A DNA stretch of 13,624 nt from Anaerolineales bacterium (GTDB lineage: Bacteria; Chloroflexota; Anaerolineae; Epilineales; JAANWY01). The stretch spans positions 1 to 13,624 of the forward strand of contig JAANWY010000046.1 in NCBI GenBank assembly GCA_018263655.1, written 5' to 3'. Shown piece by piece: positions 1 through 6,629 of the stretch (the first letter of the stretch is position 1; each line of letters starts with the position of its first letter). Position numbers and translations under genes: made by a program. The notes under the pieces are model-generated. The model was not told the origin of the DNA. It was given only the letters and a program-made list of their open reading frames with translations, and did not search any database.

Positions 1-126
1 GCCTTAACGGGGAGACCTCGCCCAGCCTTAATGGGGAGACCTCGCCCAGCCTTAATGGGGAGACCTCGCCCAGCCTTAATGGGGAGACCTCGCCCAGCCT
101 TAATGGGGAGACCTCGCCCAGCCTTA
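1..126. repeat. 24-bp tandem array, at least five full copies
   Basis: Five consecutive 24-bp units fill 1-24, 25-48, 49-72, 73-96 and 97-120. A sixth begins at 121 and degenerates after GCCTTAATGGGAGAC. Units 2 to 5 are identical and unit 1 differs by one base (C for T at position 8). The array touches the window edge, so its true length is unknown. Each unit contains CTCGCCCA and TGGGGAG, which pair imperfectly, so the array could form serial weak hairpins. It lies downstream of the mreB stop. There are no unique spacers between copies, so it is not a CRISPR array. Confidence 0.95.
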
Positions 127-243
127 ATGGGAGACTGGCCAGCGCCTAAGTGACATTGAGTGCACCCTAGAGAATAGGGGAGAGGCGACAGTAAGATGGA
201 GATCACGCGCGGAGCGCTGGCCGAGTTTGTCCCAGCAGGGGGT
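127..243. other. Non-coding stretch downstream of mreB
   Basis: No credible gene is seen between the tandem array and the mreB stop. A 9-bp inverted repeat (GGCCAGCGC at 137-145, GCGCTGGCC at 214-222) could pair across about 68 nt, but it has no adjacent T-run, so calling it a terminator is not justified. Transcription from mreB may therefore continue into the tandem array and beyond the left edge. Confidence 0.5.
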
Positions 244-1248
244 CTATATCGCCGGCAACGTGCGGCGGATGAGTTGATAGTTCTCCAAAGCCTTGCCGGC
301 GCCAAGGGCGGTGCAGGCAATCGGGTTCTCGGCCACGTAACAGGGCACACCTGTCTCCTGTGTCAGCAGGCGATCCATGTTGCGCAGCATTGCCCCGCCG
401 CCCGTCATGACCATACCACGGTCGATCACGTCGGAGACCAGCTCAGGCGGCGTTTCCTCGAGTACCTCTTTGGCAACGCCAACGATGGTTTGTAGGGGCT
501 CGATGATCGCTTCGGTGACTTCGTCTGAGGAAATTTCGATCGTTTTGGGCGTGCCGGCTACCTGATCACGCCCGCGCACTTCCACTGTGAGGATCGTATC
601 CATTGGTAACGCGCTACCAATCTCTACTTTGATCATTTCGGCCGTGCGCTCGCCGATCATCAGGTTATATTTGCGGCGGACGTAACCCGCAATAGCCTCG
701 TCGATCCGATGTCCGCCGACGCGGACGGACCCCGAAGTTACGATACCGTGCAGCGAGATGACGGCGGCTTCGCTGGTCCCGCCGCCCATGTTCACGACCA
801 TGTTGCCCGATGGCGTGCCCACGGGCATGCCGGCGCCCATGGCGGCCGCCATGGGCTCGGGTACTAGGAAGGCTTCGCGTGCGCCGGCCTGTACGGCTGC
901 GTCTTGCACCGCGCGGCTCTCTACGCTCGTGACGCCAGCAGGGACGCTGATCATCACCTCGGGCCGGAAGAAGGGCATTCTGCCGGCTACCTTGGTGATG
1001 AAGTAGCGTAGCATCGCTTCGGTGACGACGTAGTCGGCGATGACGCCGTCGCGCATTGGGCGCGCGACCTCGATGGTGTTGGGCGCACGCCCAAGCATCT
1101 CCAGTGCCTCATTGCCGACGGACATGATACGGTTGTCGTTAACCGAGATGGCAACGACGGACGGCTCCTGGAGGACAATGCCCCTGCCTTTCTCGTGAAC
1201 GAGGATATTGACCGTCCCCAAGTCGATACCAATTCGTTTTGAAAACAT
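244..1248 (-). CDS. mreB: Rod-shape actin homologue MreB, with an atypical phosphate-2 motif
   Basis: The product is a 334-residue actin-like cytoskeletal protein that polymerises on the inner membrane and guides elongation-mode peptidoglycan synthesis; the length is normal for the family. Visible motifs are phosphate-1 GIDLGTVN (residues 7-14), the catalytic-Glu segment PEPMAAAMGAG (Glu131 directly before Pro), phosphate-2 VVNMGGGTSE (151-160) and the adenosine motif MTGGGAML (281-288). Family members normally read VVDIGGGT; here the Asp is Asn153 (codon AAC), which may weaken ATP hydrolysis. I chose ATG at 1248 because it gives the usual MFSKRIGIDLGT start and has GGAAAG about 8 nt upstream; a TTG six codons earlier (1266) has no ribosome site. 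The gene starts 47 nt after the atpC stop and is probably cotranscribed with the ATP synthase genes. The identity is secure; only the activity of this copy is uncertain. Confidence 0.95.
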   Translation of the reverse strand: MFSKRIGIDLGTVNILVHEKGRGIVLQEPSVVAISVNDNRIMSVGNEALEMLGRAPNTIEVARPMRDGVIADYVVTEAMLRYFITKVAGRMPFFRPEVMISVPAGVTSVESRAVQDAAVQAGAREAFLVPEPMAAAMGAGMPVGTPSGNMVVNMGGGTSEAAVISLHGIVTSGSVRVGGHRIDEAIAGYVRRKYNLMIGERTAEMIKVEIGSALPMDTILTVEVRGRDQVAGTPKTIEISSDEVTEAIIEPLQTIVGVAKEVLEETPPELVSDVIDRGMVMTGGGAMLRNMDRLLTQETGVPCYVAENPIACTALGAGKALENYQLIRRTLPAI

Positions 1249-1295
1249 GGAGTGTGCTTTCCACAATCTACGTTGGCCCTGTTTCCGGACAGGCG

Positions 1296-1736
1296 CTACT
1301 CGCCACCTGGCCGGCCCACATCCGCGCGTCCACGTCGTCGCCGGCGGCGCCCCACCTTCAGCCGCACCCGCGACCGTCTCAGCGCACCTTCGATGGCCTC
1401 GATCCGACCTTCGGGCACACCTTCCTCAAGCATCTTTTCAGCACGCTCGCGGGCTGCTTCGGCGCGTTCGATGTCGATTTCCATAGCGTGCTCGGCGCTC
1501 TCGGCGAGAACAATGACACGGTTCGGTCGGACTTCCATGAACCCGCCGCCGACCGCAAATAACTCAACCTGGTCCCCCTTGCGGATGCGCAACTCACCTG
1601 GCTGTAGAGCTGTCATCAGCGGCGTGTGCCGGGGTAAAATGCCCAACTCTCCCTCGATGCCGGGTGCCGTGACCATATCAATGTCATCGCTGTAGACATT
1701 GCGTTCGGCGGTGACGATGTCGAGTCGGAGAAGCAT
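1296..1736 (-). CDS. atpC: F1 ATP synthase epsilon subunit
   Basis: The product is a 146-residue epsilon subunit, part of the central stalk, which couples rotation to catalysis and can inhibit ATP hydrolysis. An N-terminal beta-sandwich domain (about residues 1-85, with GIEGELGILPRHTPL at 26-40) is followed by a two-helix domain (about 87-128). The segment IDIERA at 87-92 matches the I(L)DxxRA motif known from ATP-binding bacterial epsilon subunits. The C-terminus is odd: six consecutive arginines (130-135), then a short Gly/Arg tail to 146. The ATG at 1736 lies 3 nt after the atpD stop. Its ribosome site GAGGAAGAG is formed by the last codons of atpD, so the two genes are probably translationally coupled. 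Confidence 0.95.
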   Translation of the reverse strand: MLLRLDIVTAERNVYSDDIDMVTAPGIEGELGILPRHTPLMTALQPGELRIRKGDQVELFAVGGGFMEVRPNRVIVLAESAEHAMEIDIERAEAARERAEKMLEEGVPEGRIEAIEGALRRSRVRLKVGRRRRRRGRADVGRPGGE

Positions 1737-1739
1737 TGG

Positions 1740-3185
1740 TTACTCTTCCTCGTGCTTCATCGTCTCGGCTTTCTCGATGACTTCTTTCAGTGAGCCGACC
1801 ATGTAGAAGGCCTGCTCAGGCAGATCATCGACTTCGCCCTCGAGGATGGCTTTGAAGCCTTCGACCGTTTTCCCGACGGGAACGTAGGCGCCGGGCCGGC
1901 CGGTGAAAGTCTCGGCCACAAACATCGGCTGGGAAAGGAAACGCTGAACCTTGCGGGCACGAGCAACAGTCAACCTATCTTCTTCGCTCAATTCCTCGAC
2001 ACCCAGAATGGCGATCACGTCCCGCAGGTCCTGGTATCGCTGCAGCACACGCTGCACATCGCGGGCCACGTTGTAGTGCTCCTCGCCGACGATTTGCGGG
2101 TCCAGCGCGTTACTCGTCGATGCCAATGGGTCCACAGCGGGATAAAGTCCCTGCTCGGAGATGGCGCGATCCAAAGTGATGGTGGCATCCAAGTGGGCGA
2201 AGGTCGTCACCGGCGCCGGGTCCGAGTAGTCGTCGGCCGGCACGTAGACCGCTTGCAGTGACGTGATGGAGCCCGTCTTCGTCGACGTGATGCGCTCTTG
2301 TAGGTCGCCCATCTCCGTACCCAGCGTGGGCTGATACCCCACGGCGCTGGGCATGCGCCCCAGCAGCGCCGATACCTCGGAGCCGGACATCACGAAGCGG
2401 AAGATGTTGTCGATGAACAGCATGACGTCTTGGCCCCGGTCACGGAAGTACTCGGCCATGGTCAGGCCAGTCAGCCCAACGCGCAGCCGTACCCCGGGTG
2501 GCTCGTTCATCTGACCGAACGACAAGGCTATCTGATCGAGCACTCCGGTTTCTTGCAGCTCGTACCAGAGATCATTACCCTCACGCGTGCGTTCACCGAT
2601 GCCGGCGAACACGGACACACCTTCGTGCTCACGGCCCACGGTCGAAATGAGCTCCATGATGATGACCGTCTTGCCCACGCCGGCGCCGCCGAAGACCCCG
2701 GTCTTGCCACCTCGGAGGAAGGGGGCGACCAGGTCGATTACTTTCAGACCCGTCTCTAGAATCTCGGCGGTGGTCGCTTGCTGTTCGAAGGTTGGTGCCG
2801 GCCGGTGAATTGGATAGTATGTGTCCGCCTCAACGGGGCCACGATTGTCAATTGGCCGGCCGAGGACGTTGAAAAGCCGGCCCAGCGTCGGCGGACCGAC
2901 GGGTACGCTGATGGGAGCACCGGTGTCGATGGCTTCCATACCCCGTACCAACCCATCGGTGGCCCCCATAGCGACACAGCGCACGCGATCGTCTCCCAGA
3001 TGCTGTTCTACCTCGACGACGAGCGAATCGCGTTCCTCATCTTCGGCCCCAAATTCACTGCCGGCTCCGTTAGATTGTGGGACTTCTACCGCGTTGTAAA
3101 TCTCTGGCAATTGATGCGGCGGAAACTCAACGTCGACAACAGGCCCGATAACTTGTATGATCTTACCTTTGGTCCCTTCAGCCAT
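1740..3185 (-). CDS. atpD: F1 ATP synthase beta subunit, catalytic
   Basis: The product is a 481-residue catalytic beta subunit, which makes ATP from ADP and phosphate in the F1 head. The Walker A motif GGAGVGKT is at 166-173, the catalytic Glu is E198 in GERTREGND, the Walker B region is MLFIDNIF (255-262), and the DELSEED-type loop reads EELSEED at 397-403. All catalytic residues that I can check are present. The N-terminal barrel has a short acidic insertion (about residues 40-52, rich in Gly/Glu/Asp) compared with typical beta subunits. I chose ATG at 3185 because it is preceded by GGAGAGG with 6-7 nt spacing and gives the usual MAEGTKGKIIQVIGPVVDV start; a TTG at 3200 overlaps that ribosome site. 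The space before it, back to atpG, is filled by a 20-bp tandem repeat. Confidence 0.97.
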   Translation of the reverse strand: MAEGTKGKIIQVIGPVVDVEFPPHQLPEIYNAVEVPQSNGAGSEFGAEDEERDSLVVEVEQHLGDDRVRCVAMGATDGLVRGMEAIDTGAPISVPVGPPTLGRLFNVLGRPIDNRGPVEADTYYPIHRPAPTFEQQATTAEILETGLKVIDLVAPFLRGGKTGVFGGAGVGKTVIIMELISTVGREHEGVSVFAGIGERTREGNDLWYELQETGVLDQIALSFGQMNEPPGVRLRVGLTGLTMAEYFRDRGQDVMLFIDNIFRFVMSGSEVSALLGRMPSAVGYQPTLGTEMGDLQERITSTKTGSITSLQAVYVPADDYSDPAPVTTFAHLDATITLDRAISEQGLYPAVDPLASTSNALDPQIVGEEHYNVARDVQRVLQRYQDLRDVIAILGVEELSEEDRLTVARARKVQRFLSQPMFVAETFTGRPGAYVPVGKTVEGFKAILEGEVDDLPEQAFYMVGSLKEVIEKAETMKHEEE

Positions 3186-3203
3186 ACAACACCTCTCCAA
3201 TAC

Positions 3204-3261
3204 CTATGCGAACTCTTCGCGTACTATGCGAACTCTTCGCGTACTATGCGAACTCTTCGCG
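3204..3261. repeat. 20-bp tandem repeat copying the end of atpG
   Basis: Two full copies of CTATGCGAACTCTTCGCGTA (3204-3223, 3224-3243) and an 18-bp third copy (3244-3261) are in tandem. On the minus strand each reads CGCGAAGAGTTCGCATAG, the last five codons and stop of atpG. The rightmost copy is the real gene end; the other two lie in the atpG-atpD spacer. Each contains the inverted repeat GCGAA-CTC-TTCGC, so the spacer RNA could carry three small hairpins. Slipped-strand duplication is the simplest origin. Confidence 0.95.
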
Positions 3262-4128
3262 CGCTTGCGCAAGTGCTTCGGCGCCGCCCGCGATGTCAAG
3301 AATCTCCAACGTAATCTCGGTCTGACGCGCCTTGTTATATTCAAGCGTCAAGTCTTCCGCTAACTCCTCGGCGCTTTCGGTTGCATTCCGCATGGCGACC
3401 ATGCGCGCCGACTGTTCACTCGCTTGGGCCTCTAGGACAGCCTGGTAGATCTGGAAGAGCGTGAAATCGGGCAGAACCTCGTTCAAAATCGTTTGTGGGT
3501 CGGGCTCGAATATGTATTCTGCCTGAAGGCGCTCCGCCGGCGGAGCCGGCTGAATCGGCAAGAGCTGACGTATCACCGGTTCTTGACGCAACGTATTGAT
3601 GAAATCCGTGTAGCATAGGTGAACCTGATCGAAGACCCCATCAGTGAAGCCATCAACAGCCACGCGGGCGATGGGTGAGATATCCACCGTGGAGGGTAAG
3701 TCCGGGATGTCACTGAAGGTGGCGTGCAAGGGGTAGTTGTGGTGACCCAAGAAGATGATGCCCTTGCGCCCAACGGCGATCATTGAAACGGGCACCTGTT
3801 GGGCCTGAGTGAAGTTCACCGCCTTGCGCAGGATATTAGAAACCAGGGCGCCGGCCAACCCTCGATCCGGCGTGATGACAATCAAGCCCACATTCTCCAC
3901 AGGGCGCTTCTGAAGCAGTGGGAGGACTTGCTCTTCTTGCTGTATCGGTTGACTAGCCAGGAAAGTGAGTACCTCCCAGGTCTTGTCAGCGTATTCACGG
4001 CTGGCCAGTGTGGCCTCTTGAGCGCGCCGCATCTTGGAAGCAGCCACGGCCTCCATGGCGCGGGTCACCTGACCGATGTTCTTGACGCTATCAATGCGAC
4101 GTTTGAGCTCTCGAACGGTTGCTGCCAA
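3244..4128 (-). CDS. atpG: F1 ATP synthase gamma subunit
   Basis: The product is a 294-residue gamma subunit, the rotating central shaft of F1. The conserved N-terminal helix AATVRELKRRIDSVKNIGQV and the following TRAMEAVAASKMRRAQ, and the C-terminal helix with LEYNKARQTEITLEILDI and AGGAEALA, form the coiled coil that sits in the alpha3beta3 ring. The middle is a Rossmann-like domain containing VIVTPDRGLAGAL-type sequence (here VITPDRGLAGAL). The start is TTG at 4128, supported by AGAGGAAAG 4-5 nt upstream and by the family's N-terminus. The product ends REEFA; the bases for that tail are repeated downstream. It lies between atpA (89-bp spacer with a heptamer-repeat hairpin) and atpD, the normal order. 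Confidence 0.96.
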   Translation of the reverse strand: MAATVRELKRRIDSVKNIGQVTRAMEAVAASKMRRAQEATLASREYADKTWEVLTFLASQPIQQEEQVLPLLQKRPVENVGLIVITPDRGLAGALVSNILRKAVNFTQAQQVPVSMIAVGRKGIIFLGHHNYPLHATFSDIPDLPSTVDISPIARVAVDGFTDGVFDQVHLCYTDFINTLRQEPVIRQLLPIQPAPPAERLQAEYIFEPDPQTILNEVLPDFTLFQIYQAVLEAQASEQSARMVAMRNATESAEELAEDLTLEYNKARQTEITLEILDIAGGAEALAQAREEFA

Positions 4129-4145
4129 CGGTCTTTCCTCTTATT

Positions 4146-4221
4146 AAGTATCGGGTATTGGTATTGGATGCTAGGCCTTGAAGCGCCGAACCTCTAACAC
4201 CCAATATCTGATATCTATCAT
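4146..4221. repeat. Heptamer-repeat hairpin between atpA and atpG
   Basis: Two heptamer runs face each other: AAGTATC GGGTATT GGTATTG GATGCTA (4146-4173) and CTAACAC CCAATAT CTGATAT CTATCAT (4194-4221, running into the atpA stop). TATTGGATGCTAG (4162-4174) and CTAACACCCAATA (4194-4206) pair at 11 of 13 positions, giving a hairpin in the intercistronic RNA. The function is unknown; it could affect mRNA processing or the ratio of alpha to gamma. Confidence 0.6.
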
Positions 4222-5750
4222 ACTGCGGCACGTTCAGTCTCTTTGAAGTCGACGGTCTGCTTGAACGCTTGAATGGCGTCAACTAGCATTTCTTCCGTCT
4301 CTTCGTCAAGTTGTTTGCTCTCGCGGATGCGTTGTCCGACCTCGGGATACATGGAGGCCATGAATTGGTGGAACTGGCGCTCCCAATCCTCAACGCGATC
4401 CAACGGGACGTCGTCCAGGTTCCCCTGCGTGCCGGCATAGATGATCATCACTTGTTGTTCGACCGACATCGGCTCGTACTGCGGCTGTTTCAGAATCTCT
4501 TGCAGCCGCTGACCACGCTCGATCTGCTCTCGCGTCGCCCGGTCCAATTCAGAGCCGAACTGAGCAAACGCTGCTAATTCGCGGAACTGGCTCATGTCCA
4601 GACGAAGCTGGCCGGCTACATTCGTCATGGCCTTGATTTGGGCATCGCCACCGACACGAGAGACCGAGATACCAACGTCGATGCCCGGGCGGATGCCGGC
4701 ATTGAAGAGGTCGCGCTCGAGGTAAATCTGCCCATCGGTGATAGAGATCACGTTTGTTGGAATGTAAGCCGAAACGTCGCCAAGCTGGGTCTCGATAATG
4801 GGCAATGCGGTCAGCGAGCCCCCCCCGTAATTGGGGTGGAGCTTGGCAGCCCGCTCCAGAAGCCGCGAGTGGAGGTAGAACACATCGCCGGGATAGGCCT
4901 CGCGGCCGGGAGGCCGGCGTAGGAGCAGAGACACCTGGCGGTAGGCCCAGGCGTGCTTGGTGAGATCGTCGTAGACGACGAGGGCTTCTTGGCCGTGCCC
5001 CATGAATTCTTCACCCATGGCGCAGCCGGCATACGGTACCAGGTACTGGAGTGCTGCCGGCTCAGACGCCGTGGCCACCACTATGATCGTGTGATCCATG
5101 GCGCCGTATTCCTCCAACATCTGGACCACCTGGGCAATCTTGGCCCGCTTCTGCCCAATGGCTACGTAGATGCATACCAAGTCCTTGCCCTTCTGGTTGA
5201 TGATGGCATCGAGGGCGATGGCGCTCTTGCCGGTTCCTCGGTCACCAATGATGAGCTCGCGCTGGCCACGGCCAATGGGGATCATTGAGTCAACGGCCTT
5301 GATACCGGTTTGAACCGGTGTGTCGACACCCTTGCGGTATACAACACCGGGCGCGATCCGCTCCACGGGCCGAATTTCTGTGGCTCTGATCGGGCCCTTA
5401 CCGTCGATGGGCTCGCCCAGCGCGTTGACGACACGGCCGATGAGCTCATCTCCCACAGGGACGGACGCGATGCGGCCCGTACTGCGCACAGTGTCACCCT
5501 CTTCAATGTCGGTGTACTGCCCCATGATGATGATACCGATCTCATCAGCCTCTAGGTTGAGGGCGATACCCATGACGCCGTTGTCGAATTCTACCAGCTC
5601 ACTGGCCATGGCGCCGGCCAGACCCGAGACGCGGGCGATACCGTCGCCAATCTCTTCGACGGTTCCCACCTCAACCATCTCCACCGGCGCTTCGAAGCTC
5701 TCGATTTGCCGTCGAAGGGTTTCGGTAATATCATCGACACGGATTGCCAT
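4218..5750 (-). CDS. atpA: F1 ATP synthase alpha subunit
   Basis: The product is a 510-residue alpha subunit, which carries the non-catalytic nucleotide sites of the F1 head. The nucleotide-binding P-loop GDRGTGKS is at 169-176 (most alpha subunits read GDRQTGKT), the Walker B region EALVVYDD at 255-262, and the arginine finger is R365 in SVSRVGG. LHSRLLERAAKL and PTNVISITDGQI are typical alpha signatures. The N-terminus (1-25) is the helix that normally contacts subunit delta. ATG at 5750 has GGGAGGA 7 nt upstream. It is the first gene of the cluster here: the usual upstream neighbour atpH and the Fo genes are not present in the 900 bp before it. Confidence 0.97.
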   Translation of the reverse strand: MAIRVDDITETLRRQIESFEAPVEMVEVGTVEEIGDGIARVSGLAGAMASELVEFDNGVMGIALNLEADEIGIIIMGQYTDIEEGDTVRSTGRIASVPVGDELIGRVVNALGEPIDGKGPIRATEIRPVERIAPGVVYRKGVDTPVQTGIKAVDSMIPIGRGQRELIIGDRGTGKSAIALDAIINQKGKDLVCIYVAIGQKRAKIAQVVQMLEEYGAMDHTIIVVATASEPAALQYLVPYAGCAMGEEFMGHGQEALVVYDDLTKHAWAYRQVSLLLRRPPGREAYPGDVFYLHSRLLERAAKLHPNYGGGSLTALPIIETQLGDVSAYIPTNVISITDGQIYLERDLFNAGIRPGIDVGISVSRVGGDAQIKAMTNVAGQLRLDMSQFRELAAFAQFGSELDRATREQIERGQRLQEILKQPQYEPMSVEQQVMIIYAGTQGNLDDVPLDRVEDWERQFHQFMASMYPEVGQRIRESKQLDEETEEMLVDAIQAFKQTVDFKETERAAV

Positions 5751-5768
5751 TCATCTATCCTCCCGGTT

Positions 5769-5816
5769 CAGTATACAGTGTCAGTAAACAGTATACAGTA
5801 AACAGTGAGCAGTTTG
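5769..5816. repeat. CAGTNNN heptamer array upstream of atpA
   Basis: Seven CAGT-initiated units follow one another: CAGTATA, CAGTGT (6 nt), CAGTAAA, CAGTATA, CAGTAAA, CAGTGAG, CAGTTTG. The 7-bp periodicity resembles the short tandemly repeated repetitive (STRR) sequences described in cyanobacteria. The array lies 19 nt upstream of the atpA start codon and contains two TATACT hexamers on the minus strand. Confidence 0.85.
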
Positions 5817-5819
5817 CAA
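5790..5819 (-). promoter_or_regulatory. Weak proximal promoter candidate for atpA
   Basis: On the minus strand TTGCAA (5814-5819) and TATACT (5790-5795) are 18 nt apart, matching the sigma70 consensus at 4/6 and 5/6. The -10 lies inside the heptamer array, so the match may be incidental. It would give a leader of about 30 nt. Confidence 0.3.
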
Positions 5820-5920
5820 TTAGGCTTTAGACAAATGCGATTTCTACGCAATATCTAGTGGTTTCGTCGATAGCGAAACACAATATGTAAGACAAAGTGA
5901 CATTTTATCAAAAGTCCAAT

Positions 5921-6139
5921 TGTAAGCGTTCAGAAGGTATCCCGGTTAGCATCCCGAGTAGTGCGAAACGACGTCCTGAGCTTGTCGAAGGGGGCCTGAC
6001 GAAGGGCAACGTTGAGCGCGTATCGAGGGGTGCGGGTTGGCAAAGTCTCGTCACGTGAGCCGCACCCCCTTCGATGAACCCTTCGACACGCTCGGGACGT
6101 CGCTCAGGATGCTATGTGTCTACCGCCTGAACGCTTACA
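5921..6139. mobile_element. 219-bp inverted-repeat element with REP-like arms
   Basis: The ends are inverted copies: TGTAAGCGTTCAG at 5921-5933 and its complement at 6127-6139. They extend to 19 bp with two mismatches (5921-5939 and 6121-6139). Inside, further segments match in inverted orientation: GCATCCCGAG (5949-5958) with CTCAGGATGC (6103-6112); GTCCTGAGCTTGTCGAAGGG (5973-5992) with the complement at 6080-6099; and ATCGAGGGGTGCGG (6022-6035) with the complement around 6059-6075. The arms differ by insertions, and the centre (about 6036-6058) is not palindromic. No transposase and no clear target duplication are visible. It may be a non-autonomous mobile element or a paired REP (BIME-type) unit. 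Confidence 0.6.
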
Positions 6140-6203
6140 TGTCTGCTTCTTCTCCGAGCCGCCGGCGCAAGCACTGTCCAATCCCCCTCCCGCGACCGCG
6201 CCA

Positions 6204-6232
6204 ATTATACACGAGCTTGTACAAAATGACAA
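6204..6232 (-). promoter_or_regulatory. Near-consensus sigma70-type promoter facing atpA
   Basis: Read on the minus strand, the -35 is TTGTCA (6227-6232), the spacer is exactly 17 nt and the -10 is TATAAT (6204-6209): 11 of 12 consensus bases with ideal spacing. Transcription would begin near 6197 and run through the 219-bp element into atpA, about 450 nt away. It is the best promoter match I found in the window and there is no other gene between it and atpA. Confidence 0.6.
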
Positions 6233-6334
6233 GCAGAAATTCCTGGTGTTTACCCATAAGTCACCTGTCAAGTAGAGGCAAGGCCGAACCCCTAAGACCT
6301 GAAACAAGTTTCAGCCTCCTGGACGCTCGAACTT

Positions 6335-6370
6335 GCGACGTCCTGAGCCCGTCGAAGGGTTCGAGGTGCG
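6335..6370. repeat. REP-like dispersed unit
   Basis: The sequence GTCCTGAGCCCGTCGAAGGG (6340-6359) followed by TTCGAGGTGCG repeats the arm sequence of the element at 5921-6139 (5973-5992 and, inverted, 6080-6099). It lies about 100 bp upstream of the strong promoter candidate. A further related copy lies at the right end of the window. Confidence 0.7.
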
Positions 6371-6395
6371 TGCAGATCACACGTGAAACGCACAT

Positions 6396-6434
6396 GCCTG
6401 CCTGTGCGCCCGCCTGTGCCGGCCTGCCTGTGCG
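6396..6434. repeat. Three 13-bp tandem units
   Basis: GCCTGCCTGTGCG at 6396-6408 and 6422-6434 flank a related unit, CCCGCCTGTGCCG (6409-6421). The last unit is followed by TGGGCAGACAGG, which can pair imperfectly with CCTGCCTGTG to form a hairpin. No coding role is seen. Confidence 0.7.
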
Positions 6435-6599
6435 TGGGCAGACAGGTCTTGGGTGTTTGGCCCTGCACCTAGGCGCCACAGCCGCTGGGACATTGGACTT
6501 ATGGTGAAACTCCAGGAAATTCGCTGAAACAGCAATTCGAAATATGACACGAATTTGGGTGTTGGTGTACAGTCAATGTCATTAAGATAAGGCTCTAAA

Positions 6600-6629
6600 G
6601 CCCGTCCGCGGGCGTCCCGGAGACGGGAC
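6600..6629 (-). terminator. Double hairpin after the C69 peptidase gene
   Basis: Two adjacent perfect hairpins occur: GTCCCG (6614-6619) with CGGGAC (6624-6629), loop of 4, and GCCCG (6600-6604) with CGGGC (6609-6613), loop of 4. On the minus strand they start 22 nt after the peptidase stop and are followed by TTTAGAGCC, only a weak T-run. It is a plausible end for the transporter-murQ-peptidase transcript, or else another short dispersed palindrome. Confidence 0.45.

Noticed and set aside
1..126. CRISPR array
   Set aside because: The units are directly contiguous with no unique spacers and no cas genes nearby.
1..153. Open plus-strand frames through the 24-bp repeats, which could be read as an octapeptide-repeat protein
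   Set aside because: At least two plus frames and two minus frames are open because the unit is a multiple of three; none has a start or ribosome site in the window and all end soon after the array.
169..176. Alpha-subunit P-loop change (residues 169-176, Gln to Gly) as evidence of a defective ATP synthase
   Set aside because: The positions refer to AtpA residues. The Lys and Ser/Thr of the loop are intact, the site is non-catalytic, and I cannot exclude that Gly is normal in this lineage.
1249..1266. Upstream TTG start for mreB
   Set aside because: There is no ribosome site before it, and the family starts at the MFSKRIGIDLGT methionine.
3186..3200. Upstream TTG start for atpD adding five residues
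   Set aside because: It overlaps the ribosome site GGAGAGG of the ATG at 3185, and the extension does not match the family.
6037..6507. 156-codon plus-strand open frame upstream of atpA
   Set aside because: It runs through the REP-like arms and the 13-bp repeats, has no family resemblance and faces away from all real genes.
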